NCBI RefSeq assembly: GCF_001640805.2
Contig: NC_066848.1
Location: 14,596,509 to 14,660,508, forward strand
Length of the DNA: 64,000 nt
Direction of reading: 5' to 3'
DNA from: Lates calcarifer
Taxonomy: Eukaryota; Chordata; Actinopteri; Centropomidae
The notes beneath the pieces were generated by a model. The model searched no databases. It was not told where the DNA came from and was given only the letters and a program-made list of their open reading frames with translations. Every line of letters begins with the position of its first letter. The stretch's first letter is position 1. This document shows positions 1 to 11,727 of this stretch, one piece after another. Made by a program: the position numbers and the translations under genes.

Positions 1-3000
1 GGCTATGACAGCGCTCCAGATGCCCACGTTTACCCCACTTTGCTGGATGGACGCGGGGGAGATGGAGATGGAGGAGCAGGGCTGCCAGGGGTGGCAAGGA
101 GGGAGGTGATTTATCAGCCTCCTGGTCCAGGAATGTGGTCCTCCCAGACATCCACTGAGACCTCCTCCATCATCTCCTCAGCAGATGACCAGGGGCCACG
201 GGATGGAGGGCAAGAAGAGGACAGTGGCTTTCTAGAGATAGCTAATGTGCCGCTGGTATCCCCTGAGAGAGCAAAGGAGGCCCTGATGCTGGGCTCCCGC
301 AGCCAGCTTGTGCCTATGGTGGGTCCTGTGAATAAACCTATTGATGAGGAGCTTACGACAACCTACATGGAAAAGGCCAAGCAAGCCAGTAAGTACAGAT
401 GAGGAAGTACAATCTCATGGGCCTGTGCACCACAAAGGTTATTCACATTTACTTATACATTCCTGATAAATGTCACTTGTCGGTTCAAGCGTCATAAAAT
501 TTTTTCTAACTCCACAAACAAAACTGTACAAATAAATATGTCATTAAAACTCAGATACTTTTTTTCAAGCATGTTCTTTTTGATACTGTTTTTTGCCTTA
601 TACATGTTTGTTCCATTATATTATTCTAATTGTTTTCTATGTCCTATTTCTATGTGGCATCTGCTTTGTAGCACAGAAATAAAATCTGCTGATCTATTTT
701 GCTCCCAATACAGAGGAAATTTTTGTCATTGTAAAACTAGACTTTTATCTAGTAGTTAATTCTCAAGGCAGAGATTATATGTACAGTACATTCCTTGAGA
801 CAAATATGCTCAGAGGAAATGTAGATATTTGCAGAAGGTTCTGTACAGCTTGAGAACCATACTGACAATACTGCCACCTCCTTTAGGCAGTTCAGCAAGC
901 AGTAAATGTCATTTTGAAAAAAAAACAAACAAACAAACAAAAAAAAAAAAAACATTTATTATAGTACTATTATAGTGTTTGAGTAATTTTGTCTTAATCT
1001 TTATGTGAATCCTAAGCAAGGAAATCAATGTGTTCCAGTCATTTAATCTGACAATCAACCACCATAACTAAAAAAACTTCCATAAATTTTCCTTAGTAGT
1101 CCAGTATGAGTGGGTGTCAACCTAAGTTAAGCCTGTTGAACAGCACATGGCCAATATGGTTTACTATATTTACCTCCAGTTATGTGTGTAAAAACCCCAG
1201 TGATCAGTCTGGGAGCACTGAAAAGCATCTACAGCTGCTTTTAGGCATCAAGTGCCAAAGCAGGGATACTCTCATTTTACTTGCCCTCTCTACTTTCTCT
1301 ATTTCTCTTGCCGTCTTTTTGTTTTGCAATTTTATCAAATATTTATGAGAAAATGATATATTTGTGGTAAGTCACAGATATAAAAGGGAACAGTCACCTG
1401 GACTTGTAGGTGAAGACTTCCCATACCGTATATTGTAATGTATCATTCTAGTTACTAGAGCATGAAAAATCAACCAGTTATTTCTTACTGTTTCACAAAC
1501 TTTCAGGAGAGGTCAAAAATTGTTATAATACAGTGGCACGACATAATACACAACCACTCAGACTGACAAAGCATTCTTTTCAACAACTTGTCATCCTATC
1601 CATCACCCATAATAGGCCCACAAAAAGCACAGTGTAGGGCTATTTGAAGTCAACAAGCTGTTTTAAGAATTTAAATAAATTTACTTTGTAAATCCCCCTT
1701 GCCATCACTGAGCACCGGTTTAACATTCTTATGTCCTACTTAGGAGCCCTGTTGAAGACAAATTAGGAACACTTAACACTAAATGGCAGTGCATATTTGG
1801 GTAGCAAATTTAGGTTGCCTATGATAATCTGCTTAATACCATAACAAGATAAAGGATATGTGGTGGCTACCCTTTGAAGTTCTCCTTCTAGGCACCTACA
1901 ACATGCAACTTTTCACTAGCTTGCAAATATTTTTAGTCAAGTTAGATGTCAGGGTACATAAGCCTAATAATGTGCACATTTTTCCTTCACCCCAGCTAAT
2001 GTGACAAGTTGAAGGCTTGCCTGGAATTTTACCGTAAGTGCTGTGATGGCAAGTTAAGAGACGGATGTCTATTGAAGGCCAGGTGGTCAAGGTTTAGATA
2101 GCCATGCCTGAGTCAGTTTTTGGTTTAAAGTTTAAATCTGTTTATTCAGACCCCCATGACCTTACTGCACCACTTATGGTATGCTATTGTGCAACTTCTA
2201 ATAGTTATGGCTTTCATACCCTGTAGAACTGAATCGAGGAGATACACAGCAAGACAAGCATGTAAAGGAAGCCAAAAGCAAGTGCCGAACAATTGCATCC
2301 CTGCTGACTGATGCTCCAAACCCTCACTCCAAGGGGGTACTGATGTTCAAAAAGAGGCGGCAGCGCTCTAAGAAGTATACCCTCACCAGCTTTGGTAGTG
2401 TGGATGAGGACAGGTGTCAGGACTCACAAGAGGAGGATGGTGTATTCCCTGGCAGCGAATCAGAGTTTGATGAAGATGGCTTCTCTTCAGTTCCTGACCC
2501 AACTTGGGATAGTGACTACTTGGATATGCTGGAAAAGAGGGCAACTGCAGGCACTGAAGGTCGTGGGGATGGGGCAGAGGATGCTCCGAGTCCAGGGTTG
2601 AGTGAAACTGCAGGCAAGGGTGCTCAACTGTTTGAACAGCAGAGGAAGAGAGCTGCTGAGCATGCCAAGAAGGTGGAGGCAGCACAACCTCAGGTTCCTC
2701 CACAATCTCAAATCCAAGAACAGGCTCAGATGTGCCAGTTGCATGCAGGGATACAATCGGAGATACAACCAAACCTCCAGCCTCAGCAGACGATACCACC
2801 TGGGCCTACAACCAGGCAGCAAGAACTCTCCCCAGCAACAGGGCCAGCTGCTGCTGGCACCCATGCAGTGTCTAATGGGGACCTATCCTACTCTACAGTT
2901 AGCACAGCTAGCATGGTGATGTCACCTCCACCTGTGGCACCCAAACCAGCCACTGCTTCAGTGACTATTCTGACCAGTCCTGCACAACCCCCTGAAACAC

Positions 3001-4872
3001 CATTACCAGAACTACCTACTAGTAATGTTCTCAACAGAACAGCACGTCCCTTCACTCCTGGCTTCATCAGCATCCGAGCTGCAACTGCCCCAGTAACGTT
3101 TCGACCACCGATCACAAAAACGACCCAGCGCCCTGCTTCAGCAGCTGTTGTGCCACCACCGTTCTCCACTGCATCTGAACTACCCATTAATGCTGTATCT
3201 GCTACGTCACAACTATCCCCAAGTGCTCCATCAGTGCTCTTCCCACTATCCTCTGTACCTCCAGGTCCCTTGGCTACAACCCTAGAAACTCCAGTTACCT
3301 TTCATCCTCCAGCCACCTCTACCTCTGTAGAGACAATGCAGTCAGCACCATCAGTAACAACTGTTCATCAGGCTCCATTTTCAACTGCACCTCCACTGTC
3401 TATGCCTTCCATACAAGCTCCACAAGCACGAGTGATTCCCACTTCTGTTCCTCCTGTATCCCAAATTCCTGGTTCAGCTGATACAACTGCTCCAGTGCCT
3501 GTATTTCAAGTGCCAGCTGCTCAGCTACCTCCACCTCAATTTTCCATGGCACCAGTAGCTCAAGCATCAGTGGTCACCCAACCAGAAGTTGTAGCTCCAA
3601 CACCTGTTCCTGGTCCAATGGGTCGCACAGGAATCTTGCTTGAGGCTCGGCGGCGCGGTGCCAAAGTCAAACCTATGTTCAATGTGCCAGATGTCAAAAA
3701 GAACTCCCCCAATCCTGAGCTATTGTCTATGGTGCAGAACCTGGATGACAGGTCCAACCGACACAACTATGGCCAACCACCCACTGAGGCTAACTATGAT
3801 GCTGCAGAGGAAGAGAGGAGTGGTGAGGCTGGCATGGGGAGGGTGCCTCCTCCAGTGGCACCCAAGCCTCGGGTCATCCACGAAGCCCCACAGATTCTTC
3901 AAGCAGGGGGTAAGGGGGCTGAGCTGTTTGCCCGCAGGCAGAGCCGCATGGGTATGTACGTAGTAGACACCCCACCGGAGACCCCTTACCAGCAGGAAGT
4001 GGCCATGCACAGTGCAGCCCAACCCCTTGACTCTTCTCTCAATCCTTCCATTCCCGAGTCAGTGGAAGTACTCCCCGAATGTCCGTGCCCCTCCACCCAT
4101 TGGATACAATCCACTCCTAGCCCCTTCTATCCCTACAGGGCCTCAGAGGGATACAAGAAAGCTAGACAGCAGGGGTACAGGAGGCTCCCAAAGAGAGGGC
4201 ATCAAAGCTCTGGATTTTATGAGAAGGCAGCCCTACCAGCTCAACTCTGCCATGTTCAACTATGGAGGCAGTGCTACTAATCTATCAGCCATGCCTTCTT
4301 ACCAGGCCCAGAGGCAGCAGCAGGGAGAGTACTCAACAACAATGGTGGGCAGTTCACTAACTTCACCTAAGCAGATCCCCATCAAAACAGCCCGCGTCTA
4401 TGAAATCAAGCGATTCTCCACACCCACACCCATGTCAGCTCCCACTTTGGCTCCAAAAGTCATTGCACCCCGCTCAGCCACAACCCTTGGAGAACGTTTG
4501 ACTCACTCTGGCATGACCTCCCCACCTCATGCTCCATTCACTCCCAGCTCGGCCTCTCTCTTGACGCCAGCACCGGTCAGTGCCCCGACCCCAGCTTCAC
4601 CTCCCTCCCAACCAGCTGGACTGCCTAGCCTCCCAAAATTCTCTGCTGGTCCTTTTCCAAACCCTGTGCCCCCTGCAGTCGCTACACCTTACACTCCAGT
4701 TTCCTACACCACTGGGCTCCAGGGAGCCAAGCAGTTCCAGAGCGCTCCTGAGCTCAGTATTCTTTCCTCTCTGCCCTCACTCAAGTCCAGTCCAGTTCAA
4801 GCACCCAAACCGCGTTTCGTTGCCACCAAGGGAGGTGTCCAGCCCCGTGTCTGGAGGCCAGGGGCAATGTGA
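1..4872 (+). CDS. synpo2l: Synaptopodin 2-like, 3' part (5' end outside window; one frame break)
   Basis: Two coding exons are visible: 1-388 (entered mid-exon, donor gtaagt at 389) and 2227-4872 (acceptor ...ctgtag; stop TGA 4870-4872). The junction rebuilds the family-typical block ending LTTTYMEKAKQAK, followed by RTIASLLTDAPNPHSKG and the basic FKKRRQRSKKYTL stretch. The middle is Pro/Ser/Thr-rich and disordered-looking, with two PPPVAPKP motifs. The C-terminal part has WKYSPNVRAPPP, IKALDFMRRQPYQL, ARVYEIKRFSTP and the ending VWRPGAM, all matching the SYNPO2L C-terminus as I know it. The family binds actin, alpha-actinin and filamin at the Z-disc of heart and skeletal muscle. The N-terminal PDZ domain would lie upstream of the window. 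Oddity: the frame changes by one base near 4058-4063, with no room for an intron, so this is a sequencing error or a real lesion. The next gene, myoz1, has the same orientation, as in human. Confidence 0.93.
389..2226 (+). other. synpo2l intron
   Basis: This 1.8-kb intron separates the two visible synpo2l exons, with donor gtaagt and acceptor tgtag. It is AT-rich and carries an A-rich tract (919-952, mostly A with interspersed C). No exon, RNA gene or recognisable transposon is visible in it. Confidence 0.85.
4055..4070 (+). other. synpo2l: Reading-frame break in synpo2l
   Basis: Upstream of this point the conserved protein reads in the frame of position 2343 (up to ...NPSIPESVE). Downstream it reads one base later (WKYSPNVRAPPP from 4063). 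Both sides match the SYNPO2L family and no splice signals fit, so one extra base or two missing bases separate them. Similar one-base indels occur elsewhere in this assembly, so an assembly error is more likely than a null allele. Confidence 0.75.
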
Positions 4873-7600
4873 ACAGCTTTGGACATCTTCATGTACTATG
4901 AATTTAGTGCTGACATGACTAGTTGATTGACAAAAAATTAGTCAACAACAGTTATGTTAATTGGTTCATTATTTAGGGCAAGCAAAAATGCCAAAATCCA
5001 AATGCCCCAGTCTCTCTCAAATGTGCCAATTTTCTGTTTTTCTTTTATTAGATCTTTGTAAATGGAATATCTCAGGGTTTTGGGTGGTTGGTCGAACAAA
5101 AACAAATGAAAATTCAGCCCTTGATTTAAGACAGATTTTTAGCTGTAAACATAAAGTGATGGCGTGATTCTGTATAACATTAAAATCCAGAAACCAGTCA
5201 CGTTTTTATTAAAGGTGTTCGTATTTGATTAATGTTAACACATCATCATAATCTACTTGCTGTTCAAAATGCTGCTTATCACATGTTTTTTGCTACCAAC
5301 ACATTTATTCACACATTATCCAAAGGACAATAATAATAAAAGGGAGTGTTAGCACATACTGTATGCTGTATAGTCCACCATATGCCTGTCCTGGGGGAGG
5401 TTTGTGTAAGGCTACTGGAGATCTCTTTCTACTAATTAAGCAGAAACACCATCTAAACAGAGCCTGTACTGAATTATTCTTTGAAACTTGAAGTGTCTGA
5501 AAGATGTTGAAAATGAATAGTTGCAGTTCTGACCATAGGATTAAATCACTGAAGATGTATGTTGTAGCATGTTGACAGGTGGAGGTGGATAAAGGCTTTT
5601 ATCTTTGAACATGTATTCTGTTATTCAGTATTTGTCCTACTAAATGATGTGCACAAAATGTTTTTTACCCACTGTCTGCAGCATTATCAAGAAGAAACCT
5701 ATGATGACCTAGTCTCCAGGGGTTGAAGTGATGCATAACCAGTTGAAAATTGTAAAATGATTTTAAACGCCTTAGCTCACTGTGGAACTATATGTGAAGA
5801 CAAGGCTTACTCTTGAAATGCGTTAGTGAGGTTGTGCCAAATACCTCTGCTCACTATAGCCGGAGAGCGAAATGCTATCTTTTTAGCATGGGTCACATTC
5901 AACAAGTGCCCAGGCTGTCACTGAATGTACACTTGTCACTGGATATCACAGCTTCCAATTGCCACTTAGGCACACCAGAGTCTTCCTAGTATCAGTGTGA
6001 TCTTTGCAGATATATGTAAATTCTTTAACTTTTATTAAACAAATAACACAGATGAAGGAATGTGTATTTTGTTTTGTTTAATTGCGATTCAATCTGAATG
6101 GGTGCAAAGGGAAGTTGATAAACTGAGTGCTGCATTTGCAAAAAGGGTTCAAGGAATGAAAGTGGCTGTGGGGAGGAGGTATGGGAATGGGAATCCCAGA
6201 TGGAACATTTTAGGTCACAGTCCATTTCACAGAAAAGTTCATGATCAGATGTAGTAAAACCGAGACTTATGATTATTTATAGTTTTGAAATCCCACAGCC
6301 AGAGGAAATTAAAGAATGATGGCTAAGAAAGTTTGGCACCTGAAGTGTATTGGAGAAGCTAAAGAAGCTGATAGAAAGAGGCACAGAAGTTTTTCCATTA
6401 ACAATGGAAAAAGTAAAGGATTAACATATTTAATGGCTATATACCTTGACAAAACTGAGTATGTTAATGGAAACAAATAAGAAAGAAAGAAATGAAGATG
6501 TTGTGTTCAGATGTGGAATTCATGGGGAGATACTTTTGTTATTTTTTACCATTTTTAAAATATAATTTCTCTTACAGCTCTTTCTTGTTTTCATAATATT
6601 ATGGCTACAGAATTTTTGTTGTGGATATAGTTATGTTGAGGTGTAAAATACGATAAATACATATGTCTGAATGTAGCTGCATTAAATAATAAGTGTGAAA
6701 TGTTTGTTATTAATGCTTAGTAGAAGTTTTTACTGACTGAGAGACGAGACATTTTTAGAAGAATAAAATTAGATTTGAAAGCTCTCCAGTTGTCTGACAT
6801 GTCTGATTTTACACTGCCCCCTGTTGTTGACTGTGTGATCCTACTTTTTTCTTTGAATGTACAGTACATGCATGCGTTAAATGATAAGATTAATAAATGA
6901 GCAGTGCAATACTGTAACTGTATATTAGTTTTAATAAAAAAAGATTTTTAACTCTACACTCAAAAGTGCCTGTTTAAAGGAGGAAACACACACACACACA
7001 CTGTCAGTAACTATTTGAGGCATATATGCCTGTTCATTTTTACCATACCTTTTCAACCATCTCTGCATATGAATATGCCACTAGAGGCTGGCAAAGCATA
7101 TTAGAGGGAGAGAGGGAGAGAGAGGGAGGGAGAGAGGGAGAGAGAGAGAGAGAGGTGGAAAACACTTGAATACAATAACACTGTGCAGAAAAGAACAAAA
7201 GTCATGTTTTTCATTCGCCTTTGAATCTAAATTTGGTGAGATCTGGGTGAGCTCTAAATTGCTGCATTTTAAAGTATTTTAAGTGTACGGTATATATAAT
7301 ACCAATACATTTTAAATTTCTCTTATCTAAATCGTATCCAGTAAATTCTTGTAAATCAGAGAACTTTGCCTTAAATATCAGCTTAATGTGTGAAAGGTCA
7401 TGTTTCTATCCTTTCACAATTGCAGAATAGGAGCTGCTCATACATGGAAATACTGGGAATATTATTATTATTATTATCATCATATTGAGGGTTGTTTTTT
7501 TTTTTTACTGTCTGCATGAATGTTTGCCACTAAGAGGTGCTGTGGAGTCTGTGTTGGACTCTTCTCTGCCTGAGCGTGCCACCAGAAGGGTATTTTGTTT
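4873..7600. other. synpo2l 3' UTR and downstream intergenic DNA
   Basis: This stretch is AT-rich and has no credible coding exon. AATAAA hexamers that could end the synpo2l transcript lie at 5335-5340 and 6892-6897, and I cannot tell which is used. It contains a short CA run near 6988 and a GA-rich microsatellite at 7103-7155. Confidence 0.6.
7103..7155. repeat. GA-rich microsatellite
   Basis: An imperfect purine tract of GAGGGAGA / GAGA units, about 53 bp, in the synpo2l-myoz1 intergenic region. Confidence 0.95.
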
Positions 7601-8539
7601 CCAACCTCTACACTCATAGGGTACCTATATATAGGGCTGTTAATATCCAAACAGAAGACTATTTATAGTGAAAATGACATTTTGCCAAGTTGCTACTGTA
7701 ATTAAAACTTTATTCTTAATTTAACTGCTTAAAAAGATTAAACAAAAAAAATAAACAAAACTGGCTTCTCAGTTTTCGGAAAGTTTCTATTTAGAGATTT
7801 ACTGAAGACACCATGTACAGTAGTTTCCCTGGTAGTTATGTATTATTGTAGTCTGAATTTCTATAGACTACAATAAAATTATTCATAAGATGTTCTAATT
7901 TATCACTTCTCTTGGTGTCACATCAGCACTCAAACAATTAATTACCTCAGAGAGTTGTCGAAGATGTGTGTCAAAATAATAAAATATGACAAAAAAAACA
8001 GGAACAGAAACAGGAAGATTGGATTGATGTATAAAAGAGAGAAGAGAAGGCCTATGTACAGTACGTGAGTTTAAAGAAGTCATTTGAGGGAAGACACAGA
8101 GAAAATCCTTCGCTTACTATAAGCTGACTGTACTGAGCAATCATACAGCAGATGACAGGAAACTTTCCCTAGACTTTGGCTTAAATATAAATTTGGAGAT
8201 GGGTCTAAAATTACTTACAACTGAAGGGTCGAGACTTTAGTATTTTAAGAGCAGACTGGACAGGAACATGTTCAAATCAAGGCAGAACTGAGTTAAATAT
8301 AGGTGAACCATTTATGATAAACAAAGCCACTGATGCTGGGCAAGATTCCAGGCTACAAAATGTACCACTTTCATATTTAGACAGCTATATATCAAGTTAT
8401 ACAGAACCATAAATATACTATGGATCAGCAAGTTCAGCGTCACATTTAAAGTACGACAGGAAAACACACTCAAAAAGACTCAGTCACATCAACAAAAGCT
8501 GCACAGAAATGACATTTCAGCAGTATGTGGTAGGATATG

Positions 8540-8835
8540 CTATATACTGTCCCCCATGGCAACAACACTCCATGACAGTGGTGGCCTTCCTCAGCAGGAC
8601 AATGCACAACCACAGCGCACCAAGAGCCCAAGCCCCGTTGACCTGACCCCCAAACCCTCCAGATCCCAATCCGATTGAGCATCTTCGGGATGCACTGGAA
8701 CAAACCAGATCCATGAAGGCCCCACCCCGCAACCCACAGGACCCAGAAGATCCACTGCCAATGTCCCGGTGCCAGACACCACAGGAAACCCCAAGTCTAT
8801 GCCCCAATGGGTCAGAGTTTTTTTGGCAGCATTGT
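8540..8835 (+). mobile_element. Degenerate Tc1/mariner-like transposase fragment
   Basis: Translation of the plus strand, with frame breaks, gives fragments recognisable as the C-terminal part of a fish Tc1-like transposase. These are an L-Q-Q-D-N-A-like segment near 8590, a DPNPIEHL-like block near 8665-8690, an APPRN block near 8720-8735, and a MPQWVRVFLA-like end near 8800-8830 equivalent to the family's MPRRVRAVLA ending. Stops and shifts mean it is non-functional. Inverted terminal repeats were not located. Confidence 0.72.
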
Positions 8836-10637
8836 TTCAGTTACAGTTTTGGAGGTTGTAATGAGTGGAGAAGTTTACATTCTATAATGACACATAAATT
8901 ACCTACGTTGACTTTTTTACTCATTATTCTTGAGTGTGATGATTTTTAGCTGCGTTTGCAATTTGTCCTTGGGTTTTCCCACTTCGTTGCAGACTGAAAT
9001 ATCTCAACATATATCTGATAGTTTGCCATGAAAGTTGCCATTCACAGCTCCAAGATGCTGATCTGCCACAATGAGGTACAGTGAGTGCGCTCACCCCATG
9101 AACTAATGACTTTAGTATTTCTGAAACTACGGCCGATGTCCATAGTTGTGGAAAGATTATTTCACTTTAAGGTAATTTTGTCTTCAAACAAATTGTGCAC
9201 ACTTAAAATTTTCATGCATTCACACACTGCAGGGCTCTCAAAATAAACAAAGCTACAAAATGCTCTCTAGTAGTGTTTGCACAAGCTGTTTTAGCCATGC
9301 AAATATTGCTCAAGTGTCTGACATAACTGTCTCCAGTCATATGATGCTTCAGAGAAACTGAAAATGTGACAATCTACTGTCAGGTTGGAGTAATGCGGGA
9401 AGTAAAGGAGCTAACACTAACTTTGAAACACAAACTGACCCTTACACATATATATTTAACCTTAAACTTGAACTGTGTGCTTGTATATACTCTACTCGCC
9501 ATCTCTATCAATCTTGTGTGTTCCCCAAACACACCCCGAGTCCTTTGAGGTTATCTTATAGCTGAGTTCTGTTCTCCTCACTCTTTGCTACTAAATATAG
9601 GCTTCTGAGCCATCTGTGAGAATGATTTTGTTCCCTTAATATCGCCATCAGCACTTTCAGCAGGCCAACAGAGAGCCCCCCCCCCGCCTTAACACATCCC
9701 CCCAACACCCTCCCACCCCTCCACCCCCCCAGATCCCTATTCATACTCCTAACCTCAACCACCTCCTCCTCCTGTCTTGACACCAACACTGCTGCCACCC
9801 ACACCCCCCAACCCTCTGGAAGATCTGCCATCTGAGCGTAGGGTGGGTTTTGCACTTCTCGGGACCTGGGTCCAGCCATACGAGGGGTCAGAGGCACTGA
9901 GGGATTTGTAAACTTGTGATCGAGAGCACCAGAATTGAGCCCAGTGTCTCCTCTTCTCTGTTTGGTATTTATAGGTCTGTCTCTCCTCCCAGGATCACAC
10001 CAAAAAACCCGGTGAGTGGATCTGCATCCCATCGGTGTGCTTTGTTCTACTAATCAAACAACAGCTTGGATTTGAAGTCTGGCTGCTACAAAAATGGGAA
10101 GAGGGAAGACGTGCAACATAATCCCAGTCATAGTTTCTGTGGATTGTGCAGCTGAAAAAAACGTAAAAGACGACCTCAACAACTCAGCAGACCAAATTAT
10201 TACTTTGCTTTTGATGAAAATGCTTTTGATTCTACCAACAAATGGCACTGGAAGTCACGTTGCTGCTTTTAGATTTTCTTGGTACATCTTAAAATGACCA
10301 AAGGAATGGGTGAATGTGCTGACCATCCCTCTCTGTGGGCGTTGCAAAGATTTTATATGATGTTACCAAACCCTGAGGGGGGCAGGGGGGGTAGTGGTAA
10401 ATCTGAGCGATCCCTAAGCTTGTAATTATTTAAAGGAATTTAAACAGTGTCCAAAACCCTCCTCGTTAACACCCACTACTGCTCCTAATCTCACTCATGT
10501 TTTGAGAGAGGTTCGAACACACACTCTGAATTGTTTTCTGGAGGTGTGTATTGTGTCCTTAAGGGTTGTGTCAAGCCCATTTGATAGTCGAATGACGCCA
10601 TTACACGTCGCTAAAATGTCTTGGCTGGAGATGGCAT

Positions 10638-10647
10638 TTAAAAATAG
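10638..10647 (+). promoter_or_regulatory. Candidate MEF2 site upstream of myoz1
   Basis: TTAAAAATAG fits the MEF2 consensus YTAWWWWTAR. It lies about 1.1 kb upstream of the myoz1 start codon and downstream of another striated-muscle gene. Consensus matches of this length occur by chance in AT-rich DNA, so this is a candidate only. Confidence 0.3.
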
Positions 10648-11727
10648 CTGCAGGGGGTTGAGTTACAGCCAGTAGATGTGATGTGATGTTTTGCCACTTG
10701 AAATTAAAGAAACTACTGAGAATGGAGGGTGCTTAAATGCATGTAGAAAGTTAAAAAAACTGTAACATAAACACCTAACATAATGTAAGAACCAGATACA
10801 TATCCAAGAGTAGGGAGGTTATGAGAAATTTCATTATTAATGCTAATATGGGGTCAACAGTGATTCATATCTCGACAGATGAGACAGAGGAAAGTATTAC
10901 TCCCACTTTCCCCGCCAACATGTTCCCATGCAGGCTGCAGATTGGGGAATATGATCAGATGATATGAATAAATGCCGTTGCTATTTTATGATCCTGAGAC
11001 CATCACTTTTACTGCAGCAGAATAGCACCAAGGTGCATCGATCACTAATTTCTGCCTATGCAAAAGCATGCTCCTGTTTATGTCGAGTCAGTCTGTGTAC
11101 AGATCTCGTGACCTCAAACACAACTGAAACACGCATTAAGCTATATGTTTCCGTTGGCACAGACATGTGTTTCACTGGGGAATGTGGGGAATCTGAGGTC
11201 ACTGACATCCCCCTTGAACCTGAAAAATGAGCAGGGGCCATGTTGTCCGTCTGTCTGTTACATTCAGGTCCCATGGACTCACTTTTCAGGGGTTGTTGAT
11301 GGCTGTATGTGTTGACGGTGAAGAAACAAAAACACTCCCTGAAGTGCAGCTGAACCTTAATCAGAGGCGGTGGCTGTGTGGATTTAGAGTCATATTACTA
11401 TCAATTAATTTCTTTGAATAGGCACAATGTTATGTGACATATGACTCAAGCAGAACTTCCTCAAGTTGCTCCACTAAAAACACCATTTACTTTTTTTTTT
11501 CTATTTTTCTTTAAATTCCCTTTCTTGCTTTAGTTTTATTCTGTATTGAACATTTGATACTTTTTGTTTTTGTTTTGTCTATTGAGAGAAAGAGGTTGAC
11601 TTTCATTGATTCTATCCTTTCTGAATATGTTCAAAAAGTACATGTGTCAAATAAGTTATTTTCTCTGTATGTTTGTAACCCTAATATTATTACTGCTAAC
11701 ACCATATTCTCTCCTGGCCTTCCAGTC

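Larger units (their letters stand above)
7601..11727. other. synpo2l-myoz1 intergenic region and myoz1 upstream region
   Basis: No protein-coding exon is recognised. The contents I can name are a 12-bp AT palindrome at 7625-7636 (CCTATATATAGG), the Tc1-like relic at 8540-8835, a C-rich low-complexity stretch at about 9675-9820 and a MEF2-like site at 10638-10647. MYOZ1 normally has a non-coding first exon. It should lie in the last kilobases of this stretch, but I could not place it. Open frames here (for example on the minus strand at 9556-10032) have low-complexity translations and no family resemblance. Confidence 0.6.

Noticed and set aside
7625..7636. CCTATATATAGG as an SRF CArG box
   Set aside because: A CArG box needs six A/T between CC and GG, and this has eight. 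Only the MEF2-like reading was kept, at low confidence.
9556..10032. 158-codon minus-strand open frame upstream of myoz1
   Set aside because: The translation is low-complexity over a C-rich tract, without family resemblance, splice context or a partner exon.
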